From: Chaenocephalus aceratus
Lineage: Eukaryota > Chordata > Actinopteri > Perciformes > Channichthyidae
Length of the DNA: 64,000 bases
Reading direction: 5' to 3'
Assembly: GCA_023974075.1 (NCBI GenBank)
Contig: CM043793.1
Coordinates: 7,930,788-7,994,787 of the forward strand
The stretch's first letter is position 1. Every line of letters starts with the position of its first letter. The notes beneath the pieces are model-generated. The model saw only the letters and a list, made by a program, of their open reading frames with translations. It did not search any database and had not been told where the DNA came from. Positions 11,851 to 22,490 of the stretch are shown here, piece after piece. The translations under genes and the position numbers were made by a program.

Positions 11851-12566
11851 AGTGACGTCACACACCTCAGTGTTTACAGAAGAGGGACGCATCGCTCTCA
11901 GGGTGGGGGGGAACATTCATGTCGCAGGCAGTGGGGGGACAGTGGCCGCCTCACATGTCCCTTCATATAAACACGCTGGAATTACTCGCCGTATGGAGAG
12001 TAATCCAGCACTTCGCCCCGTTGCTGTGGAATCATCATGTGTTGATTTGAACAGACAACAAGACGGCAGCAGCCTACATAAATCGTCAGGGAGGTGTACG
12101 ATCAGAGAGGGCTGTTGTGCTGGGCGCGCACACACTACTCTCGATCAGAGCAGTATATATTCCCGGCGAGCTGAACAGAGGGGCAGACCTCATGTCCAGA
12201 GGAGGTCCTCGACAAGGGGACTGGAGCCTCCACCCCGAGCTGGTCTCCCAGGTGTGGAGCAGGTTCGGGAGAGCGGAGGTAGATCTGTTCGCTGCACGCG
12301 GGAATGCGCAATGTGCTCTCTGGTTCTCCCTGAGAAGGCAGGATCACCCCCCTCTGGGGGTGGACACGTTCGCACACAGACCTTGTGACCGAGTGCAGGA
12401 GGAGCGACTGATAGCGGTCTTAATAGCCCCGGAGCGCACAGGAGCGTCCTGGTTTCCCTGCATACAGAGGATGCTGTCAGGGAGACTGTGGGAAATTCCG
12501 TGGCGGGGGGACCACCCAATGTTAGGCCAACATTTGTGGGCATGGCCCCTGAACGGGAACACTTAG
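11851..12566 (+). pseudogene. DIRS RNase H and connecting region
   Basis: Reading across frames gives DASLSGWGG near 11886, then HINTLELLAVWRVIQHF, TDNKTAAAYINRQGG, YIPGELNRGADLMSRGG, VDLFAARGNAQ and WFSLRRQ. These Asp/Glu blocks are the RNase H region of DIRS and related elements. A stop sits just before TDNKTA and the frame changes several times. A minus-strand open frame at 12190-12543 is antisense and not a gene. Confidence 0.8.
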
Positions 12567-12788
12567 AGGGGCTCGGCCTCTCTCAAGATGTTGGGAGTAC
12601 TATTCAGGGTTCTAATGGACAGCGTTCCAGCGTTGGTGTGTAGGAAAAGGCGTGGACCCAGTTGCGTGTCCCCTGCCTCACGTGCTATCATTCCTCCAGT
12701 GTTGCTGGACAGGAATTTGGCCTAAAGCACGATAAAAACGTATGCGGCTGCCATTTCTTCATGCCATGTAGGTTTTGAGATCAGCACG

Positions 12789-13522
12789 GTGTTTAGTCAC
12801 CCTCTGACAAAACGATTCCTACGAGGAGTACAGAGACTCAGACCGGTATCACGCGCTTTAGCGCCTCAATGGGATTTGGCTGTAGTGCTGCGCGCACTGA
12901 GTAAAGCTCCTTTTGGACCATTAGATCAGGTTCCCCTGAAGTTCTTGTCAGCCAAAGTAGCTCTGCTCTTGGCTCTGACATCAGCTAAAGGGTGAGTGAT
13001 GTGTCTGCTCTCTCTGTGGCTCCGTCATGTCTCCAGATCCAAGGAGATGGCAGTTCAGCTGTTTTGCGCCCGAACCCAGCTTTTATGCCAAAGGTGATCA
13101 CAAGCTCGTTCAGATCGAGAGTGATAACCTTGGAGGGTTTCTTTCCTCCTCCTCACACATCAGAGGAGGAAGCCGCATCTCATCTCCTTTGTCCCGTGCG
13201 CGCGCTGGCATGCTATGTTGCACGCACGGCTGCTTTACGCAAATCCCAGCGTCTGTTTGTGCATTATAGAGAGCGCTCATTAGGACGGCCTCTATCTGCA
13301 CAGCGCCTGTCACACGGGCTGTGTGAGGCTGTGTCACAGGCGTATGTTTCCTCTGGGTTGGATCCCCCGGAAAACATTAAAGCGCACAGCACCAGGAGAA
13401 TATCAACTTCTACGGCGTTGCACGGAGGAATGACAGTGGAAGACATTTGCACTGCTGCATCTTGGTCTTCCCCCTGTTCTTTTATTCGTTTTTATTTGAG
13501 GGATGTCTCCATTCCTCTATGA
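12789..13522 (+). pseudogene. DIRS tyrosine recombinase, frameshifted
   Basis: First part: WDLAVVLRALSKAPF, then FLSAKVALLLALTSAKG and a stop at about 12994. The second frame resumes with VSDVSALSVAPSCLQ, CPVRALACYVARTAALRKS, LFVHYRERSLGRPLS, AHSTRR, then AASWSSPCSFIRFYLRDVS. AHSTRR supplies the HxxR motif and RFY the nucleophile region. In relatives TSAKR carries the first catalytic Arg; here a base loss at this point removes it (inference from family pattern). Downstream, 13523-13860 is untranslated. Confidence 0.85.
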
Positions 13523-13859
13523 CACATTCAGTACTGAATAGCCTGCCAGAATGAGTAATGTCGGGGGGTTTTCAATTGCAGGCCTCTCTCCTGCCTGTCG
13601 GCACTTAGAGAGCGGCCTTTTGTTCCCCTCTCTTGATCGTTTTTAACAAGTGAGACTCGATCTCTACTTTTATAAACGACAGGTAGCCCGAGTAAGCCTA
13701 CCTTCGTTCCCTGATGGAGAAATATTCATTTTAAAAAAATGCTATATTCCCTGGGAATGGGATGCTCCATTTACGCACAGCGAAATGGACATGGGTTATT
13801 AACTGAGTAGGTGTGTTTTGTGCTTCTGGTAACGGACGGAACCAGTGGGGCGTGGACTA

Positions 13860-14212
13860 CATCCTGCTTCGCCCTTAACCCAATAGCGATAGCCTTAGAG
13901 GGCGAAGCCTTATACGATATAGAACTGGGGTTACGTACTGTAACCCAGCTTCTATGAGTATAGGCACAGCCCTCTAAGGTTCGGGCCCCACTGGTTCCGC
14001 GAATAGCTGAAGAAAAGCTGTTGGAGTGGATTGTAGGGCCTACTTCCTATTTATACGGAAGTGAGCCTGGAGGTGGGGCCCACGTCATAGGTGGGCGTGG
14101 AATAAGTCTGTCAGTGCTGCACACGTGCAGAGGGGATTACCGAATAGCGATAGCCTTAGAGGGCTGCGCCTATACTAATAGAAGCTGAGTTACATTATGT
14201 AACCCCAGTTCT
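13860..14212. repeat. DIRS terminal and internal complementary repeats
   Basis: Inverted arms at about 13891-13934 and 13938-13985 meet around GGTTACGTACTGTAACC. Each holds CCTTAGAGGG or its complement. A third copy in direct orientation (AATAGCGATAGCCTTAGAGG) lies at 14143-14208 and ends GTTACATTATGTAACCCC. Repeats of this kind let DIRS elements form circular intermediates. Confidence 0.75.
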
Positions 14213-14346
14213 CCTCCCTCCTTACCTGTGTCTTGTTTGTTTGATTAGTCCTGTGTGCATTTAGGTTCTGCTGTTTCTGTTAGTCTTTGTGAGATCCTTG
14301 TTGTTTTTTTAATGTGTTCACAGGGGAGAGAGTTCTGCTCTGTATG
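14213..14346 (+). repeat. LTR-like direct repeat, copy 1 (partial)
   Basis: About 130 bp, including CTGTGTCTTGTTTGTTTGAT, GATCCTTGTTGTT and TGTTCACAGGGGAGAGAGTT, recurs at about 15703-15827. It abuts the DIRS right end, which suggests that the DIRS element inserted into or next to it. Confidence 0.75.
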
Positions 14347-14371
14347 TCTAGTTGTATCCTTGAAATAAGCC

Positions 14372-15500
14372 ATGGTTCTGGCTCCGGTACCGGCCCCAGC
14401 AGCTATGGTTCAGGCCCCGGTTCCGGCTCCAGTTCCGGATCCAGCTCCAGTTCCGGCTCCTGTTCCGGCTCCTCGGCCCAATCCAGCCCCTCGTGTCCTG
14501 TCGGTGTTCCGGCCCACTCCGGCTCCTCGTGTCCTGTCGTTGTTCCGACCCACTCTGGCTCCCCGTGTCCTGTTGGGGGTCCCGCCGACACCTGTTCCGC
14601 CGGGGGTGCTGCCAACACCATGTCTTGTCCTGTTGGGGTCCTGCCGACACCTATTCCTGCCAACTCCATGTCTTTTTCCCATTGGGGGTGCCGCCGACTA
14701 CTGTCCCGCCGGGGGTCCTGCCAACACCATGTCTTGTTTTGTTGGGGGTCCCGCCGACACCTGTTCCGCTGAGGGTCCTGCCAACACCATGTCCTGTTCC
14801 GTTGGGGGTCCCGCCGACTACTGTTCTGCAGGGGGTCCTGCCAACCCCATGTCCTGTTCCGTTGGGGGTCCCGCCGACTACTGTCCTGCCGGGGTCCTGC
14901 CAACACCATGTCCTGTTTCGTTGGGGGTTCCGCCGGGGGTCCTGCAGACTCCATGTCCTGTTCCATTGGGGGTCCCGCCAACTACTGTCCCGCCAGGGGT
15001 CCTGCCAACTCCTTGTCCTGTTCCGTTGGGGGTCCCACCGACACCTGTCCCGCCAACTCCGTGTTCTGTTGGGAGTCCCGCCGACACCTGTTCCGTCCGA
15101 GGTCCAGCCGGCTCAGAATCCTGTTCAGTCGGAGGTCCCGCTGCCACCAGATCCTGTTCTGCCGGGTGTCCCGCCTACACCATGTCCTGTTCTGCTGGCG
15201 GTCCCGTCGACACCAGCCCTTGTTCCATCTGGGGTCCCATCGACACCAGCCCTTGTTCCATCTGGGGTCCCGTCGACACCAGCCCTTGCTCCGTCGGCCC
15301 CCTAAGTTCCCCAGCAGCGGCCTTCGCCCTCGAGCCCGGCCCCCTGACCTTCACAGCCGCTGCCTTGGCCCTCGAGCCCGGCCCCCTAAGTTACCCCGTC
15401 AAGGCCTTCACCCCTGTCGCGGAGTTCCCTGCCCTTTTGCCCCCGGGCCGTCCGTCCGAGTCCCTCTACTCGGCTTCTGCTTTGCCCCCGAGCTGTCCGC
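14372..15500 (+). repeat. Pro-rich minisatellite region (60-bp and shorter units)
   Basis: From about 14575 to 15070, units of 60 bp repeat, each holding a GGGGTCCCGCCGACTACTG-like core and CTGCCAACACCATGTC-like half. Flanking it are shorter GTTCCGGCTCC repeats (14375-14480) and three 33-bp units (CGTCGACACCAGCCCTTG, 15205-15300). Because the units are multiples of three, several frames on both strands stay open; the longest encodes 454 residues rich in Pro, Gly and Cys. I cannot show that any is translated. The region lies between two LTR-like repeats and could be the internal part of a nonautonomous LTR element. Confidence 0.8.
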
Positions 15501-15531
15501 CCGGTCCCGCCGACTACTGTCCCACCAACTC

Positions 15532-15876
15532 TGTTGGAGTGTTTTATTTTATCCTGTCTAGATCTGTCTTTGGTTTCCTGTTTGGTTTCCTGTTTTATTT
15601 TCAAAAGTGTTCACCCCCCGTCTTGTCTGTTGCTTCCTGTCTCTGTGTTCCCTCCTGCCTGATTACTCGGTTGTGTTCACCTCGTGCCCCTGTGTTTTCT
15701 CCTCCCTCCTCACCTGTGTCTTGTTTGTTTGATTAGTCCTGTGTGCATTTAGGCTCAGCAGTTTCTGTTAGTCTTTGTGAGATCCTTGTTGTTTTTTGAA
15801 TGTGTTCACAGGGGAGAGAGTTCTGCTACGATCTGTTTCTGCATTTGGGTCCTGTCTGCTTTGCTCAACCCTGACA
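15532..15876 (+). repeat. LTR-like repeat, copy 2
   Basis: It starts TGTTGGAGTG and ends CTCAACCCTGACA, with the terminal TG and CA expected of an LTR. It contains the 130-bp segment shared with 14213-14346. No matching target duplication or polypurine tract was found, so the LTR assignment is an inference. The next 180 bp, up to 16054, hold nothing recognisable. Confidence 0.5.
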
Positions 15877-16669
15877 AAGAGTCTAATGCACTCTTCATTA
15901 AATTATTTAAAGTGTCCCTCTGATTAAAAGGATATGGGGTTTCAACTAAAGCTCACCTATCTTCTTATTCTTATTTTTAGACAATAGTATAGGTCTCAGA
16001 TATATAAAAAACATGTCTATGAAGTGATTTGCTAAAAATACCAAACAGATCACCCAGCGCCATATAGATAGAAGAGTTACGACAACGGAAGTCCAAAAAC
16101 GGTTATCGTCACGTGGTTCATGTAGACGAGGATCGTTCCCCGGAAGTTCATGGCGGGCAATGTGAATGCATTGATAACAGGAGATAGAACTACGATTTTT
16201 GGTAATTATTAGTGAATAAAGGTTTTGATTTGCAATATTTATACAACAAATCGATATGTGTATGTATTTACATCAATATGTTTTAAAAAATAAAATAGAA
16301 TTTGCTAATATTAAGTGATAATATTAGGATTAGTGTGAACAGCTAGTTTACATGTTACTAACAGTGCCTTGGTTAAAGAGCCTGTTGTTGTTTATGTATA
16401 GCTTTGAATTCTTTAAAACCAATATTATCTTCTTAAACTTGTATGGTAGTCAGGAGCATCACTTTCTAATGTTTATTGATACATTTAGAGGGAGGGGATC
16501 TAAAGTAATGCTTTAAAATTCAGATTAGATTCATTTCTACCATTTTCTTAAATTCATGGTAGTTTCAGTAATCCCCTGGTAATTGAGGACACAAGCTATC
16601 TAAATGACTAATGTCATCTTTATGGCTTTCAGAAAGGACAGGAGACCGACAGGTGACTATCAAAGGACT

Positions 16670-16696
16670 AGCAGCAGCAGCAGCAGCAGCAGTAGC

Positions 16697-16729
<33 letters not shown>
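16670..16729. repeat. (AGC)n(ATG)n microsatellite
   Basis: About nine AGC units run into about eleven ATG units, inside the P-like element. Confidence 0.95.
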
Positions 16730-16864
16730 TTAAATGTGTGGTTTTAGGAACATCCATTGCAAATACATGGAATTCAATAAACATTGAATAGCATATCATG
16801 CAGTTTGTCGGTGCCTTTTCCTCCGTGTTGTCCTGGTTTGCTGTGCTGCCTCCTAGTCGCCACC

Positions 16865-17083
16865 ATGGTTTGCTGTGCTGCCTGGGGATGCTCAAATCGC
16901 TCAGAGAAAGGAGTACGAATGTACGGCTTCCCCACTGACACAGAGTGGAGGAAAAAATGGCTGACTCAAGTCAGCAGGAGCAATTTCACGACCAACAGCA
17001 AAAAAATATGTGATGTAATTATATACAAACACTGCATTTGCACTTTTTCACAAAACGAAAACCACACCATTGGGAAAGCTTAA
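16865..17083 (+). pseudogene. THAP zinc finger, N terminus of P-like transposase
   Basis: The frame starting at Met reads MVCCAAWGCSNRSEKGVRMY, then GFPTDTEWRKKWLTQ. The C-x4-C pair, Arg, FP and W positions fit the first half of a THAP domain (C2CH DNA-binding finger). The second half, C-x2-H followed by the AVPTIF-like box, is absent. The frame reaches SKKICD and then loses similarity, either at an intron donor or at a deletion. The start follows GCCACC, a good Kozak context. THAP genes of the host are an alternative, but the flanking TIRs favour a transposon. Confidence 0.7.
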
Positions 17084-17950
17084 TGTTTTGTTTAATACAA
17101 AAAAAAACAGGGAAAGGCTTGAAAACACTGAGAGTTGAGACTCAGGGTGCAGGGTGAGGGTCTCAGTGCAGGTATTCAGGCTCCATTGAATCCCCCTCTG
17201 GTTCTTGTGCTGAAAGAGGGAGTAACAGACAGGAGAAAGGGTTATACACACCTATATAGCACACCTATTGGATGGGAAATGCCTTGGGGAGATACGGTGT
17301 TTACTTATATAAAACAGTAGTATTAAACTAACCTTGTGTTTTCACTCACTTAAGTCCCTCTCCCTTCGCCATCAATCCAAAATCAGCTGAGCTGCAACAT
17401 TATACAGACAGGTAATAATCAACATAATCACAAGGACACAATATGGCTCTGCTAAAAACACTCACTCTTACACGCACCAAAGTTATATTTATCTAATATT
17501 TAACTCCCTCCACCCCCGCATACAATCCCGTTTAGAAGCCCCTCTTCTCTAATTCAACAACGTTGGACCAAATAGACATTAAGAGAATAGAATTTACAAT
17601 TAAAAGGCTGTTAACTAACTTGATTCGGTATCCTAGCTAAATCTGTTATCTGTAAACGTTCCCTAAATCTACTAATCTAGGGATAATCCACTGACATCCT
17701 TTAATACACATGTTAATTTGAATCAGATGTACTGATAATATCCGCAATATAAATCTTTAAACTTCTTCTTACCCTTAAAAGTCCGTCACGAACGGTCTAT
17801 TATGCTGCAACTCTACAGCTCTGCTAGCCTTGGCGCTAACTTCCGGGGAACGATTGAGAGGCTCCACGATCCGCCATTGCTGTAAAAAAGTGGTCCATTG
17901 GAGTGAACGGAGATGTCGTAACTCTCAGTCAATATGGCGCTGAGATCACC

Positions 17951-18207
17951 CATTCTAGCCATGCCTCACTTCCTGCTACAAAAGTGTTGATTCTGGTTAT
18001 AACGCTTTAAAAAAAAGCTCATGCGGGAGATTCTACCGGCAGATACTGCCGTGATGAAACGTCAAAACCACATCAAAGATTATTTCTGAAACAGAATGGA
18101 GCTCAAAGGCTTTGTCTCTTGCCGGTTTACCACAAGGTAAGTTCCTTTTTATTTCCTGTTTCTTCACACATGCTCTCTCCAGTCTCCAGTACAGGTTAAC
18201 TCTGAGT
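17951..18207. other. No feature recognised
   Basis: This short stretch between the P-like element and the large hAT holds nothing assignable. Confidence 0.4.
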
Positions 18208-18718
18208 GTTAGCGACAGTGGCGGCGCCAGAGTATTTTTGTTGGGTAGTTTATGGTAGGGCTAACCCATATAGTGGTGCGGCTCGAGTCAGTATTTGTAA
18301 TGTAATTACATACACGCTATATATCGCACCCGTTGACAGTGAAACGCCACGCGTGAGGCTTTTATTAGCCTCCTTTTATCAGCTAAATTACATCGAAAGC
18401 AACAGGTGTGAGTTAAACAATACAATAGCCTATTCTGCTAATTCCACGTTGTTACAACATGCTACGCAGCAGCAGAAACAAGAAAAGTTGGCATATAGAA
18501 TTGACACGGAGAGGGAGAGAGAGAGAGGGAGAGAGAGAGGGAGAGTGAAGGAGAGAGACAGAGAGAGAGGGAGAGAGAGAGAGACACAGACACAGACACA
18601 GGTAAACAGAGAGACAGACACAGCACACAACAGGTGGCCTTTGTCTCTATTGTCATACAAATACTTTTTCAAATTACCCATTATTACAAAATATATTCAA
18701 AACTCACTATTGACGTTC

Positions 18719-20152
18719 TCAAAGCAGCACGATCCGCCGGTTGTTGTGGTTGGAAGCGAAAATGTCAATGACACGCTGGACATCCAGTGCCTTACTCCTC
18801 TGCTTATTGATAGCCAGCAGGCCCAGGTTGCTGTTCCGTGCGTCACCACTGCTGTTTCTTAGATAATTCTTGATGCGACGGAGACAGGAGAAGCTGCGTT
18901 CGCAGCCAGCAGAGGTCACAGGCAGAGTCAGGGAAATGCATATGAGTCTGTGTAAATCCAGAAAGGCATCCTTGTAGGGTCGCATTAAAGCCAGAAATTC
19001 CGCTGTGTCCTTCAGTTCATGTCCCTGTTGTTTCTTTCTTTCCAGTAGGCGCTTAACCTGGTGTAGCTCTGTGGTCAGGTTCTCTTCCGTCACTCCATAG
19101 AACTTGGCCATGGGTTGCAGACATTTATTGTCTAAGAAGGATGCATGTTTGGGGCTGAGTGCCGACACTCCGGATAGGACACCACCGGCCTCGGTTGAGA
19201 AACGTCTTCTCATTTCAACCACAAGTCTGTCGATTACTCTGTAGAAACACTCTGTGCGCAGCGCATCTAGGGATGTAACTGGTGTGCGTTCGATTTGGGC
19301 TTCCACAACAAACTCCTGTAGATGTCGAGGAGGCTGTGCCTGTCTCCTTTCGGGTGTCTCATTGTGATTTACATTGGCTTTGGTGAACAGGTCGCGTACT
19401 CTGTCCCGTATTTCCCTCCATGACTCCTCTGCGCGTCTGTCTGTCAGTGTCGCTATGACCGAATCAGCCAAGTCCATTGCGGAGGACAGCTCAAGGCTGG
19501 GAGATTGGAGCTGGTCAGTCATGAATTTTGTGACACGGAAAAGATCCTCGAAAAGCGTAAGAAGCAAGACAAACTGCTCATCAATTAGTCCACTCATCGC
19601 TCTGGCCTCTGTTTTCCTCCGTGCATTGGGCTGAGACATGATCTCTGTAAATGTTGCCTTTACTGCAGGCAGTGATTTGCGGATAGCCACCAGCGCTGTA
19701 TATTGACATGACCAGCATGTTTCTCTCTGTTTCTTTATGAAAATATCATGGGCGACTGAGTTGGCGAAGAAGTTGTACAGCATTTGTACAGTTTCAAAAA
19801 AGTAGGCTGCTGCTTCAACGTTGCGGACCACATCAACCAACACGAGGTTTAATCTGTGTGCATGGCAGTGGATATACAAAGCATTTGGCACCTCCTTTTT
19901 AAACTTCTGCTGTACTCCGTTCTTGCATCCCGACATGACAGCAGCCCCATCGTAACACTGTCCAACACACATGTGTGGGTCGATGTTGCATTGGCTGAGC
20001 GTCTGTTTGATGGTACTGAGGAGCGAGTCGGCGCCCAGGCCCTCTGTGGGTCTGAAGTGCAGGAATTCTTCACGCACTTGTTCTCCTTTTATATAACGTA
20101 CAACGATGGACAGTTGCTCGCTTTTACTGACATCTTTGGTTTCGTCAACCAT
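18719..20152 (-). pseudogene. hAT transposase, catalytic and C-terminal part
   Basis: A 477-codon frame begins in the catalytic core: MVDETKDVSKSEQLSIVVRY carries the first catalytic Asp, CVGQCYDGAAVMSG the second conserved block, and LYIHCHAHRLNLVLVD the following one. Near the end, LTLPVTSAGCERSFSCLRRI plus KNYLRNS is the hAT dimerisation region. It ends naturally at 18719. It should continue upstream into the finger-containing piece, but stops and an insertion between 20153 and 20680 separate them, so the protein is not made intact. hAT transposases cut and paste the element in the nucleus. Confidence 0.9.
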
Positions 20153-20494
20153 TAGGGCGAAACATTCAGCTTCCCTAATTTCTGCACTTATTTCAGTTCA
20201 GACCATATCTGCCATTATCTGGAAAATCTCGTTTTGGATGTCTTGATGTGTGTATTAACATTTTGAGGATTGTCGTTCAGTTTCATTGCTACAGTCACGT
20301 CAAATTCACCAATTAAGTGTAGCAGCTCTCGGAAGTTTCCCCTATTAACCGAGTTCTCCTCACACTCCTGTCACCCTCCTGCTCCCGTGACCTCGCTGTG
20401 CAATGCCTTGACATGCAGTATAACGTAAGGACATCACCACGGCCTTCATGTACTCACGGTTTTCTTTCACAGGTTTTAAATGACCTGCATCAAT

Positions 20495-20678
20495 CATCAG
20501 TCAGGCCGTTGTGTCCTTGGGCAAGACACTTCACCCGAATTTGCTCCTGTGGGTATTGTCCGATGACCATTACATGTATGTATGATCTGTATGTGTAATG
20601 TGTATTTGTAAAGCGCTTTGAGAGTCATTGATAAAGCGCTATAATAAATGTAAGGATTATTATTATTATTATTATTAT
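20495..20678 (+). mobile_element. SINE-like insertion with (ATT)n tail
   Basis: It contains GTGTCCTTGGGCAAGACACT, TGTAAAGCGCTTTGAGAGTC and AAAGCGCTATAATAAATGTA, then seven ATT units (20656-20677). These motifs mark a common short fish retroposon with an L2-related 3' end. It interrupts the hAT transposase, whose frame reads GSKLGN on one side and HLKPVKENREYMK on the other. Borders are approximate and no clear target duplication was found. Confidence 0.65.
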
Positions 20679-21242
20679 GTTTCCCAGTTTTGAGCCATTT
20701 TTCCTTGTCTGTTTAAATTCAGCCCATGCCTCCATGGCAAACCTGTGTGCTGCACTCCCGTTGTGTTTTTTTAAAGCTCCTGTTGCATTTTTCCAGTTTT
20801 TAAATCCATTGGTAAAGGCAGGCTCGGAATGGAATCGCTTCCCAGCACCCAAAAAATGACGACAGGCAAAGCAAAACACTGAGTCAGTTTCAACTGAATA
20901 TTTGACCCAGCTGTATGTGTCAAACCAAGCCCCATTAAAAGACCGTGGCTGGCTTCTAATCTGTCTTGACGGATAATTTTTTCGAATTGGACGTTTTGGT
21001 CCATCTCCGGATCCTTGGCTGATGACGCTAACGTTAGCAGCTTCCTGCTCCACATTTTCCTCATCTTCGCCACCTCTGGCCTCTCCAATCCCATCGGGTG
21101 TCCGCTGGCTGGCATCCTCTTCAGGTGGGTCGTGTGACTCTGGCACCTGTTCGACTTGTACCTCAATGCGAGGGCGTTTAAGAACAAATCTATCCATCCG
21201 AAATATACAATTAATCCTAGAAGTTCTGCTGTCTGTCTGCAA
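20679..21242 (-). pseudogene. hAT transposase N terminus with TTF-type finger
   Basis: It starts at a Met with the reading FRMDRFVLKRPR about 16 residues in. An acidic stretch follows, then SFNGAWFDTYSWVKYSVETD, FCFACRHFLG and GFKNWKNATGALKKHNGSAA. The Cys pair and the later His residues fit the TTF-type zinc finger found at the start of many hAT transposases. The frame runs into poly-Ile encoded by the ATT tail of the inserted SINE-like element, so the true reading ends at about 20680. Confidence 0.85.
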
Positions 21243-21711
21243 TTTACTCGGCGCGAGTTTGGGGACTTTTCACTGTGAACGTGACGTATTGACGTATCAG
21301 TAATGCATGACGCAGCAGACCCAACGTTTCGTTGCTCTGATTGGCTGTAGGTCTATTCAAATTGCATTCGGAGGCATTTTGATCTGGCCGCGGCCGCGCT
21401 GATATTATAACGCGAGAGAATTTCCACAGCTTTAGTGTATAAAACTCCCCCACTACTTAGACTATTCCTTACACCCCTCTAGTATAAGCCCGAATGGTCT
21501 CAACCATATTGCGTCAGTAACGTGCACTTGTTGTTACGGTTGTTACAGCAGGATCAGTTTGTGTGTTATGGACACGACCGGTAGATTTTCGCAATCCGTG
21601 TTCTCAACATGCTTACTTTAACATAATTGTTCATGGTCGGGCTAAGGTAGGGCTAAGCCATTTCTTTGTATGGCTGTAGCCTACCCCAGCCATACCCTGG
21701 CGCCGCCACTG

Positions 21712-21993
21712 GTTAGCGATGCTTGCTAATGTAAACAAAGACCATATTACTTCCAAAACAGTTGGGCATTGTTTCTGATAGCAACTTTCTGATAGTGCTG
21801 TGGGTCCACATTTCCGACATTACGTCATAACGGACGCAAATCTGGATCAGCTTCGTTGTACCCCCGTTTTTAGAAATGTGGGTACGGAGGAAAAGAGAGA
21901 AGGTTTTTTTTTCTGACCCTGCCTGACACACCGGGGACACATATTTATATAAAGGACATTAAAAAGTTAATTTTGCATGATGGGTCCCCTTTA
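21712..21993. repeat. TTAA-type MITE fragment
   Basis: It ends GCATGATGGGTCCCCTTTAA, whose complement TTAAAGGGGACC is the style of TTAA-target MITE termini in fish. The other end was not found. The large hAT lies directly to its left. Confidence 0.4.
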
Positions 21994-22425
21994 AGGCTCG
22001 CAATAACCTTAACGCATTAACATTTAGTTTGCTAATTTATCACATTACCATGTTCGACCCAAGGTTGCTCCAGTAACACGGGACGATCTTGTTTTTTGTG
22101 TTTAATGTTTTATTTTGAAATGCCTTTTCTCCTTGTCATTGGTTCACCTGCTGCCCTTGTGCTTTGCATGGCCTTCCCAGCTGTGTAACGTCCCAGTGTT
22201 CTCTGTCAGTTTGTCTGGTTTCTGCTCTTGTTCCTACGGTTAATTTAATTATTTTCGTTGTTTTGTTTTGCTTTGTCTGGTCCCCCTGTTTTTGTATGAG
22301 CTTCATTCATTAAAAGCTCGCTTTTGGTTATACCTGCCTCCCTCTTTAACTGCTTTTGGGTCCAACTTCATGCTAACACCTTGACATGCGCAGGGTCAAG
22401 GTTGGATCGCAGGGCTATGAAATGA
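21994..22425 (+). repeat. Possible LTR or transposon tail
   Basis: The motifs CATTAAAAGCTCGC and TTTTGGGTCCAACTTCATGC resemble the ends of the LTR-like repeats at 15532-15876 and, in reverse, 33083-33539. No target duplication supports exact borders. Confidence 0.35.
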
Positions 22426-22490
22426 ATCGCAGGGCAGTGAATCGCAAGGGCAGTGAATCGCAGGGGCAGTGAATCGCAGGGGCAGTGAAA
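22426..22490 (+). repeat. 16-bp minisatellite
   Basis: Units of ATCGCAGGGGCAGTGA repeat about four times with small length changes. Confidence 0.85.

Larger units (their letters stand above)
10234..14212 (+). mobile_element. DIRS retrotransposon, nearly full length, inactive
   Basis: The order is a Gag-like frame with repeats, reverse transcriptase, RNase H, tyrosine recombinase, then complex inverted and direct repeats. This is the DIRS arrangement: no LTR pair and a recombinase in place of an integrase. Frameshifts, a deletion inside the reverse transcriptase and a broken recombinase frame show that it is defective. The left terminal repeat was not recognised, so the left border is approximate. 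The right border is set where the last GTTACATTATGTAACCCC repeat ends. Confidence 0.85.
16055..17942 (+). mobile_element. P-like DNA transposon with THAP domain, deleted copy
   Basis: Termini CAGCGCCATAT and ATATGGCGCTG are inverted, and AGAGTTACGAC-like sequence follows on both sides. The 8-bp duplication AGATCACC flanks the element exactly (16047-16054 and 17943-17950). P elements make 8-bp duplications and their transposase starts with a THAP zinc finger, which is present here. At 1888 bp, with no catalytic domain visible, this is a nonautonomous derivative. The class is inferred from these features together. Confidence 0.75.
18216..21711 (-). mobile_element. hAT transposon with TTF-finger transposase, 3.5 kb
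   Basis: The ends CAGTGGCGGCGCCAGAGTAT and ATACCCTGGCGCCGCCACTG are inverted repeats with one mismatch in 20. The exact 8-bp duplication GTTAGCGA flanks it (18208-18215 and 21712-21719). The minus strand carries a transposase in two large pieces. The close match of the ends and the long open frames point to fairly recent activity. A GA-rich tract lies at 18508-18610. Confidence 0.93.

Noticed and set aside
12135..12562. Minus-strand genes in the DIRS element
   Set aside because: These frames are antisense to RNase H coding sequence and have no recognisable domain.
14575..15070. CRISPR-like array
   Set aside because: Units are contiguous 60-bp repeats without unique spacers, in a eukaryotic genome.
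14372..15736. A 454-codon Pro-rich protein gene
   Set aside because: The array unit is a multiple of three, so several frames on both strands stay open. No start context, splice signal or domain favours one.
20625..20680. Poly-Ile C terminus of the hAT finger protein
   Set aside because: It is the ATT tail of the SINE-like insertion read in frame, not part of the original protein.
22090..22386. Solo LTR
   Set aside because: It has an LTR-like tail ending TTGACA, but the flanking 5-mers do not match for any convincing start.
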